Below are positions 38,609 to 47,441 of a stretch of DNA of 64,000 nucleotides, piece by piece. The notes beneath the pieces are model-generated. The model saw only the letters and a list, made by a program, of their open reading frames with translations. It had not been told where the DNA came from and did no database searches. The DNA comes from an uncultured bacterium (GTDB taxonomy: Bacteria; Planctomycetota; UBA8742; UBA2392), in NCBI GenBank assembly GCA_938014885.1, contig CALLQI010000005.1, positions 1 through 64,000 on the forward strand. Direction: 5' to 3'. Numbering within the stretch: the stretch's first letter is position 1; each line of letters opens with the position of its first letter. The translations under genes were made by a program, and so were the position numbers.

Positions 38609-40618
38609 ATGAGCGAAACGCAACGACCCAGCCGCAGGTTAGCCAAGACCGACGACCGCTTTTTCGCTGGCGACCTCGTTTCGGCCCACGCGATCCCGTT
38701 GTCGGGCCGCCTGCCGGTGTTGTCGGCGCTGCTGGGCGCGCTGGTCGGCATGGTGGGTGTGGCATTCTTCACGCTGTCTGAGCTGCTGCGCAGCTTCCTG
38801 TTCGGCAGCGTTGCCGGCATCCAGCACGGCTCGGAATCGGTCGGCGGCGAGTGGTACGGTCGCCTTGCCGCCATGCTGCCGGCGCCTGACCCTTCCAACC
38901 CGAAAGTCTGGATGCTGGCACTGGTGCCGTTCGCGGGCGGGCTTGTGCTGGGGCTTTGGTACAAGCTGACGCGCGACACGACACATGCCGGCACGGAAGT
39001 CGCGATCCGGTCCTTCCACCATGAGCACGCGCGCTTCCAAAAGGGCAACCTGTGGAAGAAATTCGTGGCCAGCTGCATCACACTGGGCACCGGCGGCGCA
39101 GCCGGGCGCGAAGGCCCCATCGCGCTGATGGGCGCCAGTATGGGCAGCACGATTGCTTCCAGGCTTGGGCTGACACAACGCGAACGCCGCATCCTGCTGG
39201 TGGCGGGGCTGGCCGCTGGCATCGGCGGCATGTTCCGCGCGCCGTTGGCCGGCGGGCTGATGGCCGCTGAGCTGCTTTACAGCGACGCCGAGTTCGAACC
39301 CGACGTGCTTATCCCATCCACCATCGCCAGCATCATCAGTTATTGCGTGTTCTGCCTGAATTTCGGCTGGGGCTCACTGTTCGGCCGCGTCGCCACGGAT
39401 TACCAGTTTCGCAACCCGCTTGAGCTGTTGCCGCTGGCAGCACTGGCCGTCGCCGTGGCCGGCGCGGGGTGGCTGTTCGTACGCGCCAACCGCATCGCCG
39501 AAAAGCTGCTGGCACCGGTGCCGCGCATCGTAAGGCCGGCCGTCGGTGCCGGCGCCGCGGGCATTGTCGCGATCATCCTGTACCTGGTGGCAGGCCAGTT
39601 CACGGATTCAGGCGACACTGCGGCCACGCTGTTCGCCGTCATGGGCGACGGTTACGCGGCGTTGAAGCTGGGGCTTGGCGGGCAGGGGTTGTGGTGGATT
39701 TTCCTGATGGTGGCGGGCGGCAAGATTCTGGCCGCGTCGCTGACGGTCGGCAGTGGCGGCGCGGGCGGCTACTTCGCGCCCAGCATGGTAATCGGCGGTA
39801 CGGTTGGTGCCGCAATCGGGTTGCTGTTTTATCAGTGGTTCCCGGACGTGCTGCTGCCTTCCGGGCAGGCTTCGGCGGCTTCCGTGACGGCCGTGTTCGC
39901 GCTGGTGGGCATGGCTGCATTCTGGACCGGCGTGGCCAAAGTGCCCGTAGGTAGCGTCATCATCGTAAGCGAGCTTACCGGCAGCTATCACCTGCTGCTG
40001 CCGGCGATGTGGACCTGCGTGATCGTCTTCGTGCTGTCGCGCAAGTTCAAGATCTTCCGCACACAAGTGGCGTCGCGGCGGCAAAGCCCGGCCCACGTGG
40101 GCGACTTCGCCGTAGACGTGCTGCGCGAGATGAAGGTGGCAGAGCTGCTTCCTGAACTGGTCGGGCATGAAACCGTTGAGGAAGGCACGTCGCTGCAGCA
40201 GATCCTTGCCATGAAAAGCTCGCGCCAGGCGTACTTTCCGGTGGTGTCGCGCGAGGGCCACTTCAAGGGCATCTTCAGCCTGAACGACGTGCGCGCGGTG
40301 CTCGACAGCTCCGAAGTATGGCAGCTGCTTGTGGCCGCTGACATTGCCCACCAGAAAGTACGCTCGGTGAAGCCAAGCAAATCATTGGCCGACGTCGCTG
40401 CCATGTTTGCTGAAACTGACTATGACGAGCTGCCGGTGGTCGCCGAAGAAGACGAAAGCCGCCTGCTGGGCATGATCAGCCGCCGCCAGTTGAATAACGC
40501 GTACATCAAACGCGTTATGCACTATGACAACGCGGCCCGCAGCGAAAACGCGCCCATCGGCTCGTCGGTGCGCGCGCCGAAGGTGGTGCCGCCGGCCCCG
40601 CCGCAACAGAAGGCCTGA
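38609..40618 (+). CDS. CLC chloride channel/antiporter with CBS domains
   Basis: This 669-residue membrane protein is a CLC family member with two C-terminal CBS domains. The N-terminal half carries several membrane helices, then the gating motif GREGP (GAAGREGPIALMGASMGS) and, further on, GSGGAGGYFAPSMVIGG. The usual GSGIP selectivity motif is not visible: the equivalent region reads HAGTEVAIRSFHH. The C-terminal CBS pair (IFSLNDVRAVL, ADVAAMFAETDYDELPVV) may bind nucleotides. It would exchange chloride and protons or conduct chloride in the inner membrane. It precedes an MBL-fold gene by two bases. Confidence 0.9.
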   Translation: MSETQRPSRRLAKTDDRFFAGDLVSAHAIPLSGRLPVLSALLGALVGMVGVAFFTLSELLRSFLFGSVAGIQHGSESVGGEWYGRLAAMLPAPDPSNPKVWMLALVPFAGGLVLGLWYKLTRDTTHAGTEVAIRSFHHEHARFQKGNLWKKFVASCITLGTGGAAGREGPIALMGASMGSTIASRLGLTQRERRILLVAGLAAGIGGMFRAPLAGGLMAAELLYSDAEFEPDVLIPSTIASIISYCVFCLNFGWGSLFGRVATDYQFRNPLELLPLAALAVAVAGAGWLFVRANRIAEKLLAPVPRIVRPAVGAGAAGIVAIILYLVAGQFTDSGDTAATLFAVMGDGYAALKLGLGGQGLWWIFLMVAGGKILAASLTVGSGGAGGYFAPSMVIGGTVGAAIGLLFYQWFPDVLLPSGQASAASVTAVFALVGMAAFWTGVAKVPVGSVIIVSELTGSYHLLLPAMWTCVIVFVLSRKFKIFRTQVASRRQSPAHVGDFAVDVLREMKVAELLPELVGHETVEEGTSLQQILAMKSSRQAYFPVVSREGHFKGIFSLNDVRAVLDSSEVWQLLVAADIAHQKVRSVKPSKSLADVAAMFAETDYDELPVVAEEDESRLLGMISRRQLNNAYIKRVMHYDNAARSENAPIGSSVRAPKVVPPAPPQQKA

Positions 40619-40620
40619 CC

Positions 40621-41493
40621 ATGAAAGAAGTGCGCTACTTCGAAGGCACGCCGGAAACCCGCGTCGGCGCGATCCGCATCACCAGCCTGCTCGACGGCTG
40701 GCTCAGCCTCGATGGTGGCGCCATGTACGGCATCGTCCCCAAAGTACTGTGGGAGCAGCAACTGCCCGCCGACGCGCAGAACCGCGTGAAAATGGCCATG
40801 CGGCCGCTGCTGGTGCGCACACCGCAGAACACCATCGTCATCGAAAGCGGCATCGGCCACGGCGTGATCCCTGAGCATCACGAACGCTACGGCATCCAGC
40901 GCGTGGGCCCGACGCTTGACCAGCTTGTGGCTGCGCAGGGTGTTAACCCGTCAAGTGTTGACGTGGTGGCCTGCACGCACCTGCACTGGGACCACTCCGG
41001 CGGCCTGTGCCGGCTGCAGGACGGCAAGTACGTGCCCAACTTCCCCAACGCCAGGCATGTGCTGCAGAAGGGTGAATGGGAAATCGCGGTCAAACCCGGC
41101 AACCTGCACAAGGCCAGCTACACGCCCGCGTCGCTGACACCGCTGGCAGAGCGCGGCCAGCTTTCGCTGGTACAGGGCCCAGCCGAGATTGCTCCCGGCG
41201 TGCGTTTTGACTTCACGGCCGGCCACACGGAGAATCACGCGGTGATTTGGTTCGAAAGTGAAGGCCAAAGCGGCGTGTTCTTCGGCGACCTGGTGCCGAC
41301 GCTGAGCCACGTGCCTACTGCGTGGATCAGCGCCTATGACATCAACGCCGGCGGCAGCTTTGAGGCGCGCGAGAAGCTGTACCCAACGGTGTTGGAAAAG
41401 AACGCGACCTGCTTCTTCTACCACGAGCCTGAGTATCCGGTCGGCCGCATGATCAAGGACGGCAAGCGGTACCGGGCCGAGCCGATTGGTTAG
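40621..41493 (+). CDS. MBL-fold metallo-hydrolase
   Basis: This 290-residue protein has the metallo-beta-lactamase-fold zinc motif THLHWDHSGGL near residue 120, and downstream His (TAGHTEN) and Asp (FFGDLVPT) ligands. These enzymes hydrolyse thioesters, lactones or phosphoesters. The substrate here cannot be read. It starts two bases after the CLC gene stop, so the two are likely co-transcribed. The length is typical. Confidence 0.87.
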   Translation: MKEVRYFEGTPETRVGAIRITSLLDGWLSLDGGAMYGIVPKVLWEQQLPADAQNRVKMAMRPLLVRTPQNTIVIESGIGHGVIPEHHERYGIQRVGPTLDQLVAAQGVNPSSVDVVACTHLHWDHSGGLCRLQDGKYVPNFPNARHVLQKGEWEIAVKPGNLHKASYTPASLTPLAERGQLSLVQGPAEIAPGVRFDFTAGHTENHAVIWFESEGQSGVFFGDLVPTLSHVPTAWISAYDINAGGSFEAREKLYPTVLEKNATCFFYHEPEYPVGRMIKDGKRYRAEPIG

Positions 41494-41522
41494 GCGTTGA
41501 AGTATCAGGCAGCTGTCAAGGG

Positions 41523-41613
41523 ATCACAGCCCGCCCCGTGAGCGGTCGAGGATCTGGAGTGACTCTCGAACGCGCCCTCATGCCCCTCCATCGCTAACGC
41601 GATGGGCTGCGAT
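41523..41613. repeat. Palindromic dispersed repeat, copy 2
   Basis: ATCACAGCCC at 41523-41532 and GGGCTGCGAT at 41604-41613 bound a unit of 91 bases, whose internal arms GTGAGCGG and CCTCCATCGC mirror the copy at 179-270. The two copies share arms, spacing and length with about a dozen differences by eye. It lies in a 279-base gap after the MBL-fold gene and the rest of that gap shows no gene. Confidence 0.75.
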
Positions 41614-41685
41614 CGCACGATGAACACAGCGCACGCAAGGCGCGTTACCTCAGCAGACGGGGCATTGGGTTGCGTGCACTGCTGT

Positions 41686-41704
41686 CACGGCCGGGAAGGC
41701 CGTG
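41686..41704 (+). terminator. Possible terminator hairpin
   Basis: CACGGCC at 41686-41692 and GGCCGTG at 41698-41704 form a 7-base stem with a five-base loop, followed by CACCTTTTG. It lies nearly 200 bases past the MBL-fold gene and could end that transcript. Weak. Confidence 0.35.
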
Positions 41705-41772
41705 CACCTTTTGACTGCGCTGATTTTGGTGATTGTTTTTTTGTGAAGGACTTGTGGCTTTCGCTCGCTACT

Positions 41773-42960
41773 TCAGCGTCTTAGTTTCACTTCGATGGTG
41801 TGGTCCTTGCCGTTGCGGCGGTACGTCAACTGCACGCGGTCTTCGGGTGCGTGGTCGTTCAGCTTGTCTTTCAGGTCGTCGAAGCCTGTCACGGGTGCGC
41901 CGTTCACGGCCACGATCAGGTCGCCCGGCCGCAGGCCTGCTTCGTCGGCGGCGGTGCCGTAGATGACTTCACGAATCTTGGCGCCGGTTTCGGACTCAGG
42001 CCGGAAGCCGGTGTCGATCTGCACGCCCAGGAAGGCCGCTGACAGCGAGCGCGGCCGTGAGCCAATGGTCGCGTCGCGTTCGCGGTCGTCGCCGTTGATG
42101 ATCACCTCATACACCCGGCGCGCGATGTTGATCGGGATCGCAAAGCCAATCCCATCCACGCTGCCGCCCTGGTCGGCCAGCTTCCAGGTGTTGATGCCGA
42201 TCACGCGGCCCTGGATGTCAATCAGCGGCCCGCCCGAGTTGCCCGGGTTGATCGCCGCGGAAGTCTGCAGGAAGTTGGGCACCAGCGAGCCGCTGCCGCT
42301 GCTGCGCCGCCCCACATAACTGATGATGCCCTCAGTCGAAGTGTGAAACAGCCCGTGCGGGCTGCCGATTGCTACCACCACGTCGCCTTGCTCAACCTTG
42401 TCGCTGTCGCCCAGGCTGGCGGCCACCAGGTTCGTGGCCACGATCTTGATTACGGCAATGTCGTATTCGGGCCGGTGGCCGACAAAGCGCGCCTCGTACA
42501 TCTCGTCACCGAGCACGACGCTCAGCTGCTCGGCATCACTCGGGATCACGTGTGCGTTGGTCAGCACGTAGCCGTCTTCGGTCAATATCACGCCGCTGCC
42601 CACGTGGGTCTGCCCCGGGATCGAGCCAAAGCCGCCAACCGTGCGGGTCGTGCGGCCGGATGTCTTAGCCACAATGCCCACGGTGAAGCGTTTGGCCCAG
42701 TTGATCGCGTTGACGTACTCTTTGGGTTTTTCCTGCGACAGGGCCGGGTCTTCAGTGACTTTGTCGGCGGAAAGGCGGTTCAGCACGCCCATGCCCGCCA
42801 GCAGAAAAATGAACCCGCCCCCAAGAAACGCCCCGATGAACAGATACATCAGTGAACGCCGCCCCAGCATCTTGGCGGTGTCCACGTGGCCGCGATGGTA
42901 GCCCTCGTAGTAGGCCACTTCCGACGGCTGCGGGTCTTCCAGTTTGCGAATTTCACTCAT
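41773..42960 (-). CDS. HtrA/DegP-type trypsin-like serine protease
   Basis: This 395-residue S1C protease is anchored by one membrane helix (residues 36-59). The triad is His137 (TNAHVI), Asp167 (EYDIAVIKI) and Ser242 (GNSGGPL). A C-terminal PDZ domain (about 300-395) includes FLGVQIDTGF, DEAGLRPGDLIVAVNGAPV, and DRVQLTYRRNGK. It would cut or monitor misfolded periplasmic proteins. The ATG 42960 has AGGAA upstream, although the spacing is long. The PDZ-repeat gene lies just upstream in the same direction, with a terminator hairpin between. Confidence 0.92.
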   Translation of the reverse strand: MSEIRKLEDPQPSEVAYYEGYHRGHVDTAKMLGRRSLMYLFIGAFLGGGFIFLLAGMGVLNRLSADKVTEDPALSQEKPKEYVNAINWAKRFTVGIVAKTSGRTTRTVGGFGSIPGQTHVGSGVILTEDGYVLTNAHVIPSDAEQLSVVLGDEMYEARFVGHRPEYDIAVIKIVATNLVAASLGDSDKVEQGDVVVAIGSPHGLFHTSTEGIISYVGRRSSGSGSLVPNFLQTSAAINPGNSGGPLIDIQGRVIGINTWKLADQGGSVDGIGFAIPINIARRVYEVIINGDDRERDATIGSRPRSLSAAFLGVQIDTGFRPESETGAKIREVIYGTAADEAGLRPGDLIVAVNGAPVTGFDDLKDKLNDHAPEDRVQLTYRRNGKDHTIEVKLRR

Positions 42961-43028
42961 GGCAGTGCTTCCTGTCCCTGAGTACGGCCTCACGCGCCGT
43001 ATTGTAACACGATTGCAGAACAAATGAG

Positions 43029-43053
43029 CACGGGCCGGTCATCCCGGCCCGTG
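43029..43053 (-). terminator. Terminator of the PDZ-repeat gene
   Basis: CACGGGCCGG at 43029-43038 pairs with CCGGCCCGTG at 43044-43053 around a five-base loop, followed on the minus strand by CTCATTTGTTC. It separates the two co-oriented PDZ genes. Confidence 0.8.
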
Positions 43054-43073
43054 AAAGAAACTGGCTGTTTCAT

Positions 43074-44654
43074 CTAGCGCTTGGCTTTCAACGTCTGCTC
43101 TTTGCCGTTGCGCAGGATCTTGATGGTGTACTCGGTCCCGCGCTCAAGCTTGGACACAGCGTCGCGCAAGTCGGTGCGGGTGTCCATCTTCTTGCCCTCG
43201 ATCTCGAGGATAATGTCGTACACCTCAAGGCCGCTGCGCCCCAGCGGCTTGTCGGCATCGACCACTTCGTTGACCGAAAGGCCGTGATCCAGCCCAAGCT
43301 GCTTCTTGGGCAGCGGCAGCAGGCGGGCCACGCGCACGCCTTCGACGATGTCGGCGACTTCGCCCTTTGGCAGCTCAATGTCTTTCTCGGGGTACTCAAC
43401 GCGGGGTTGCGGTGGTGCCGGGTCAACTTCGCGGCGGTCCACGCGGTCGGCGCCCACGATCTTCTTCTGCCACAGTTCCATGGTGTCGGCGTAGGACTTA
43501 TGGAAGCGCTGGGCGTCCTCGAGGATGCTGACCCAAACCTCGCGCGAGCTGTTCAGCAGCTTGTCTTTGAGGTCAGCGAAGGTGTCGTCGACGCTTTCTT
43601 CAATCTCGTCGACCACGTCTTCGTACTCGTCGCCGCCGATGCGGCGCAAGTCGGCGATGCGGTCGCGCAGGTCCTTCTTGAGCTCAGCAAGCTGGTCCAG
43701 CGGTGAGGGCACGCTTTCATCAGCGCCGATCTTCTTGGCCCAGGCGTCCATTTCGGCGTTGTAGTCGGCCTCAAACTTTTCGGCCTCTTTCACCACTTCG
43801 GCCCACTTGGCAGGCAGTGTCTCCTGCAGCTTCTCTTCCAGGTTCTCGTAGGACTCAAGAATCTTGTCGTTCAACGAGTCAAAGTTGTCTTCGAACTTCT
43901 CGCCGCCCAGCCGTTTCAGGCGCTTCAGGCGCTGGATCAGTCCCTTGCGGATGTCCACGATGCGTTCGTGCGCGTTGGGCACCTCGGCGCTGACGCCGAT
44001 GTCCTTGGCCCACTTGTCGATCTGCTTGCCGTAGTCGGCGTAGAACTTGCGCGCCACCTGCAGCGTATCGCCCCACGTGGCCGGCTCGTTGTCGTCAACC
44101 TGGTCGTGCAGGTCAGCGAACGTGTCCTTGACGTTGTCCTCAAGGTTGTCGAGGTTTGCTTCAAAGTCATCACCGCCGGGCTTGCGCAGGCGCGCGATGC
44201 GGTACAGCAGGTCGCGTTCCAGTGCCGTCAGGCTGGCGCGATAACGCGACTTCTTGATTTCCTGCGCTTCTTCGGCGCGGTCGTCGGCGTCGCGTTCGAA
44301 GGCGTTTTCGCGTTCGCGGTCGGCGAGGCGGCGGCGGTCACTGTCGAGGCGCTCGCGGGCGCGCTCGTGCAGCCGGTTCATTTCTTCTTCGGTCAGGTCG
44401 CCGTCGGCGGGCTTGGCACCCTGCATCAACTGGCGCATGCGCTGCACTTCGCGCAGCACGTCCTGGGCCGTCTTGGCGTCCGCATCGACAAAACCCGGGC
44501 CTTGTTCGGTTGAGCCGTCGGCCGGCTTGGCCTCACCGTGGGTTTCCACGGTGCCGCCCCCCACCACCTTGATCTTCATTTCCTGCGCCAGCAGCCATGC
44601 CGGCGTCAGTCCCAGCAGCCCGATCATCAGAAGTGCTTGCCCCGGTCGAAACAT
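43074..44654 (-). CDS. Exported protein with three 90-residue repeats and a PDZ domain
   Basis: This 526-residue protein starts with a signal peptide (MFRPGQALLMIGLLGLTPAW). A charged coiled region (residues 80-142) is followed by three tandem helical repeats with an exact period of 90 residues: the Gly-Gly pair of the L-R-x-x-G-G motif falls at residues 160-161, 250-251 and 340-341. Each repeat includes FADL or ENLE-type helices and a W-x-x-x-L/V-x-x-A segment. A C-terminal PDZ-like domain follows (DHGLSVNEVVDADKPLGRSG). ATG 44654 has CGGAGAC upstream. The next gene downstream encodes HtrA, which suggests a shared envelope role. Confidence 0.85.
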   Translation of the reverse strand: MFRPGQALLMIGLLGLTPAWLLAQEMKIKVVGGGTVETHGEAKPADGSTEQGPGFVDADAKTAQDVLREVQRMRQLMQGAKPADGDLTEEEMNRLHERARERLDSDRRRLADRERENAFERDADDRAEEAQEIKKSRYRASLTALERDLLYRIARLRKPGGDDFEANLDNLEDNVKDTFADLHDQVDDNEPATWGDTLQVARKFYADYGKQIDKWAKDIGVSAEVPNAHERIVDIRKGLIQRLKRLKRLGGEKFEDNFDSLNDKILESYENLEEKLQETLPAKWAEVVKEAEKFEADYNAEMDAWAKKIGADESVPSPLDQLAELKKDLRDRIADLRRIGGDEYEDVVDEIEESVDDTFADLKDKLLNSSREVWVSILEDAQRFHKSYADTMELWQKKIVGADRVDRREVDPAPPQPRVEYPEKDIELPKGEVADIVEGVRVARLLPLPKKQLGLDHGLSVNEVVDADKPLGRSGLEVYDIILEIEGKKMDTRTDLRDAVSKLERGTEYTIKILRNGKEQTLKAKR

Positions 44655-44818
44655 ATGCGTCTCCGTGATTCCCAAAACGGTCCCCATTGCACGACTATGC
44701 ATTGTACGCCATGGTTTCGGTTCCTGCTCCGGAATTTTACAGCGTGTATGGTTGCCGCCGCATTGGAGCCGCATGATCCACGGCTATACTGCTAAATCGT
44801 TCTGAGGGCGCTGCTTAG

Positions 44819-45844
44819 ATGCGTTACCACGACCTGCAACTTCCCAACAACCTGGTCGCCGCCCCGCTGGCGGGCATCAGCAACCGGGCATACCGCATGC
44901 TTTGCCGCCGCTATGGCGCGGGCCTGACCTATGTGGAAATGCTAAAGGTCGAAAGCTTCCTGCATCACAACCGCAAGACCATGACGCTCAAGTACTACCG
45001 CGACGATGAGCGCCCCATCGGCATCCAGTTCGCTGGCAACAACCCAGCCTGGCTGGCCGAAGCCACACGCATGGCAGAAGACGAAGGCTACGACACCGTT
45101 GACCTGAACATGGGTTGCCCGGTGCCCAAGATCGGCAAGTGCGGCGCCGGCAGCGCGCTGATGGCCTACCCCGACCGCGCCGGGAAGTGCCTCAAGGCGA
45201 TGGTCGATGCCGTGAAGATACCGGTCACGGTCAAAATCCGCAGTGGCGTCAACGATGGCTGCCTGAACTTCCTTGAAATCGGGCGCATCGCCCAGGACGT
45301 GGGCATTGCCGCGATCACGATTCACCCGCGCACCCGCGCCCAAAGCTTCACGGGGCTGGCCAATCACGACCGCACGGCGGAACTCAAGGCCGCGCTGAAC
45401 ATCCCTGTCATCGCCAGCGGCGACATCAAAGAACCCGCCGATGCCATGCGCGTGCTGCGCCACACCGGCTGCGACGGCGTGATGATCGGCCGTGGCTGCT
45501 GGGGCCGTCCGTGGCTTTTCCGCGAGATCGCCGAAACGCAGGCCTACGGCCGCGTTGTCACCCCCACCCCCGACGCGCTGGAGCGCCTGGGCGTGCTGCG
45601 CGAACACTTTGAGATGCTGCTGGAGGCCTTTGAGCCGCGCAACGCCTGCCAGGTCGTGCGCCGCTACGCCACCTGGTACGTGAAGGACATCGAAGGCAGC
45701 GCGGCCTACCGTGCGCGCCTGACACGCGTCGAAAGCCGCGAGGACTTTCATGAGTTGCTGGACGAAATCACCGCCCACTTTGAAAAGATCGTTGGCGTGC
45801 CGGAAGACGAGCTGATCGGCCGACGCCCGGCGCTGGTGGCTTGA
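44819..45844 (+). CDS. dus: tRNA-dihydrouridine synthase
   Basis: This 341-residue Dus-family flavoenzyme reduces uridine to dihydrouridine in tRNA using FMN and NADPH. The N-terminal barrel has LVAAPLAGISNRAYR, the catalytic region DLNMGCPVPKIGKCGAGSAL (the Cys acts on the uracil ring), TVKIRSGVND, and HPRTRAQSFTGLAN; the FMN-phosphate site is the GVMIGRGCWGRPWL segment. A C-terminal helical domain follows. It is close to the DusB type, but the exact target position cannot be told. Confidence 0.92.
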   Translation: MRYHDLQLPNNLVAAPLAGISNRAYRMLCRRYGAGLTYVEMLKVESFLHHNRKTMTLKYYRDDERPIGIQFAGNNPAWLAEATRMAEDEGYDTVDLNMGCPVPKIGKCGAGSALMAYPDRAGKCLKAMVDAVKIPVTVKIRSGVNDGCLNFLEIGRIAQDVGIAAITIHPRTRAQSFTGLANHDRTAELKAALNIPVIASGDIKEPADAMRVLRHTGCDGVMIGRGCWGRPWLFREIAETQAYGRVVTPTPDALERLGVLREHFEMLLEAFEPRNACQVVRRYATWYVKDIEGSAAYRARLTRVESREDFHELLDEITAHFEKIVGVPEDELIGRRPALVA

Positions 45845-45881
45845 GCTTGGTTTGTCTTGGGGGCACTCGTAAAAGAGGCCA

Positions 45882-47441
45882 ATGCGCGGCCTGATCCTGC
45901 TGATTCCGTTGCTGTTGCTTGGCGGGTGCGCCGTTGGCGCCGACCGCCCCGGCGCGCGCACCTACGCCTGGCCCTTCTTCCAGGAAGGCACCGAAATGGA
46001 CGGCACCACGCGCAGCCGCGCGCTGGGCCCCTTCGTTGAACAGGAAGAACGCCCCGACGGCTACGTCCGCACCACCGTGAGGCCGTTCTACAGCTACACG
46101 GTCGAGCCCTCACGCCGTGAAGTCGATCAGCTTTTCTTCTACCCCATCGGCCGCTACCGCCAGCGTGACACAGCGGGCTGGCCCGGCCGCAACGAAACGC
46201 AGATCCACGTGCTGCCGTTTCTGTGGTGGAACGACGTAAGCTTCGCGCCCGGCCACCGCGAGCTGGACTACTTCTTCTTCCCGCTTGTGTTCGGCGGCGA
46301 AAGCACGATTGAGGGCTCGCACTTCGCGGTGGCGCCATTTGGCGGCAACCTCAAAGGCGTGTTCGGCAACGACGAAGTCCGCTTCGTGATGTTCCCGCTG
46401 TACGTAGAACTGCGCCGCCAGGGCCGCGTCACGTACTACCTGCCCTTTCCCATAGTGAAGTGGGGCTACGGGCCGGGATACCGAACTTACGGGGTCATGC
46501 CGCTGTTCAGCCGCACGGAAGTGTGGCGCGAAGTGCCCGACGAAATCACCGGCGGCACGAAGAAGTTGCCCGTGGCCGACCGCTGGACCGTGCTGTGGCC
46601 GCTGTTCCGTTACGACCGCGACCACATGGACAAGAAGTACCCGCGCGAATCGCTGCTGGTGTACCCGTTCTTTGGATACAAGACTTCGGCGGTGACGACA
46701 AACTTCAGCATGCTGTTCTTGTTCAACTACCCGATGTTCAGCTACACGCGCGCTGAGCTGACGAACACCACGATAATCGACGCCTTCTGGCCCTTTTTCC
46801 GTTATGGGCAGGGCGACAACTTCCGGCATTATCGTGTCTGGCCCCTTTGGGACTACTTCGAACGCGACCTGGGCAACGGGCAGAAAAACGTCGCCATGAC
46901 CGTCCTGTGGCCGCTGTTCTGGTATTACGAAGACGTGCTGCCGGAATACACCGAGACGCGCTACCAGGTGTTCCCGCTGTTTTTTGCCAACTTCAAGCGC
47001 TATCTGCCTGAGCCCGACGGCACCGTCCGCACCCGTGACCTGGTGCGCGTGTGGCCGTTGATGCGCTACAAAAAAGACCTCGACGACACGGTGCACTTCG
47101 ACATGCTGTCGATCTTCCCATTCAACGACGACAAGTTCGACAACACCTACGGGCCCTTCTTCAAGTTCTTCTCGGTGACTGCGGGCCCCAAGGAAACGCG
47201 GGTGCAGGCGCTGTTCCGGCTGTTCCAGTACGAGCAAGACCCCAACCACATCAGCCTGAGCCTGGCGCCGCTGTTTGACTGGCACGTGCAGAAAGACGCC
47301 AAAGACCAGCTGCCCGACGTGTACGGGCCCAAGCCGGGCGACGTGGAAGAGTTCAACCTGCTGTATGGTTTGCTCGGATACCGGCACGGGCCGGAAGACC
47401 GGTTTACGCGTCTGTTCTGGGGGCTGAAGATCCGCAAGTGA
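45882..47441 (+). CDS. Aromatic-repeat lipoprotein heading the Mla operon
   Basis: This 519-residue protein has a lipoprotein signal (MRGLILLIPLLLLGGC, Cys16). The remainder is extremely rich in Trp, Phe, Tyr and Pro, built of recurring W-P-L-F-x-Y-like units (WPLFRYDRD, WPFFRYGQG, WPLWDYFE, WPLFWYYE, WPLMRYKKD, LFRLFQYEQD) that alternate with short charged segments. This pattern suggests a beta-sheet-rich or beta-barrel-like outer membrane component. I recognise no family. Its stop overlaps the GTG start of mlaE by four bases, so it is translationally coupled to the lipid-transport genes and is probably part of that system. Confidence 0.8.
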   Translation: MRGLILLIPLLLLGGCAVGADRPGARTYAWPFFQEGTEMDGTTRSRALGPFVEQEERPDGYVRTTVRPFYSYTVEPSRREVDQLFFYPIGRYRQRDTAGWPGRNETQIHVLPFLWWNDVSFAPGHRELDYFFFPLVFGGESTIEGSHFAVAPFGGNLKGVFGNDEVRFVMFPLYVELRRQGRVTYYLPFPIVKWGYGPGYRTYGVMPLFSRTEVWREVPDEITGGTKKLPVADRWTVLWPLFRYDRDHMDKKYPRESLLVYPFFGYKTSAVTTNFSMLFLFNYPMFSYTRAELTNTTIIDAFWPFFRYGQGDNFRHYRVWPLWDYFERDLGNGQKNVAMTVLWPLFWYYEDVLPEYTETRYQVFPLFFANFKRYLPEPDGTVRTRDLVRVWPLMRYKKDLDDTVHFDMLSIFPFNDDKFDNTYGPFFKFFSVTAGPKETRVQALFRLFQYEQDPNHISLSLAPLFDWHVQKDAKDQLPDVYGPKPGDVEEFNLLYGLLGYRHGPEDRFTRLFWGLKIRK

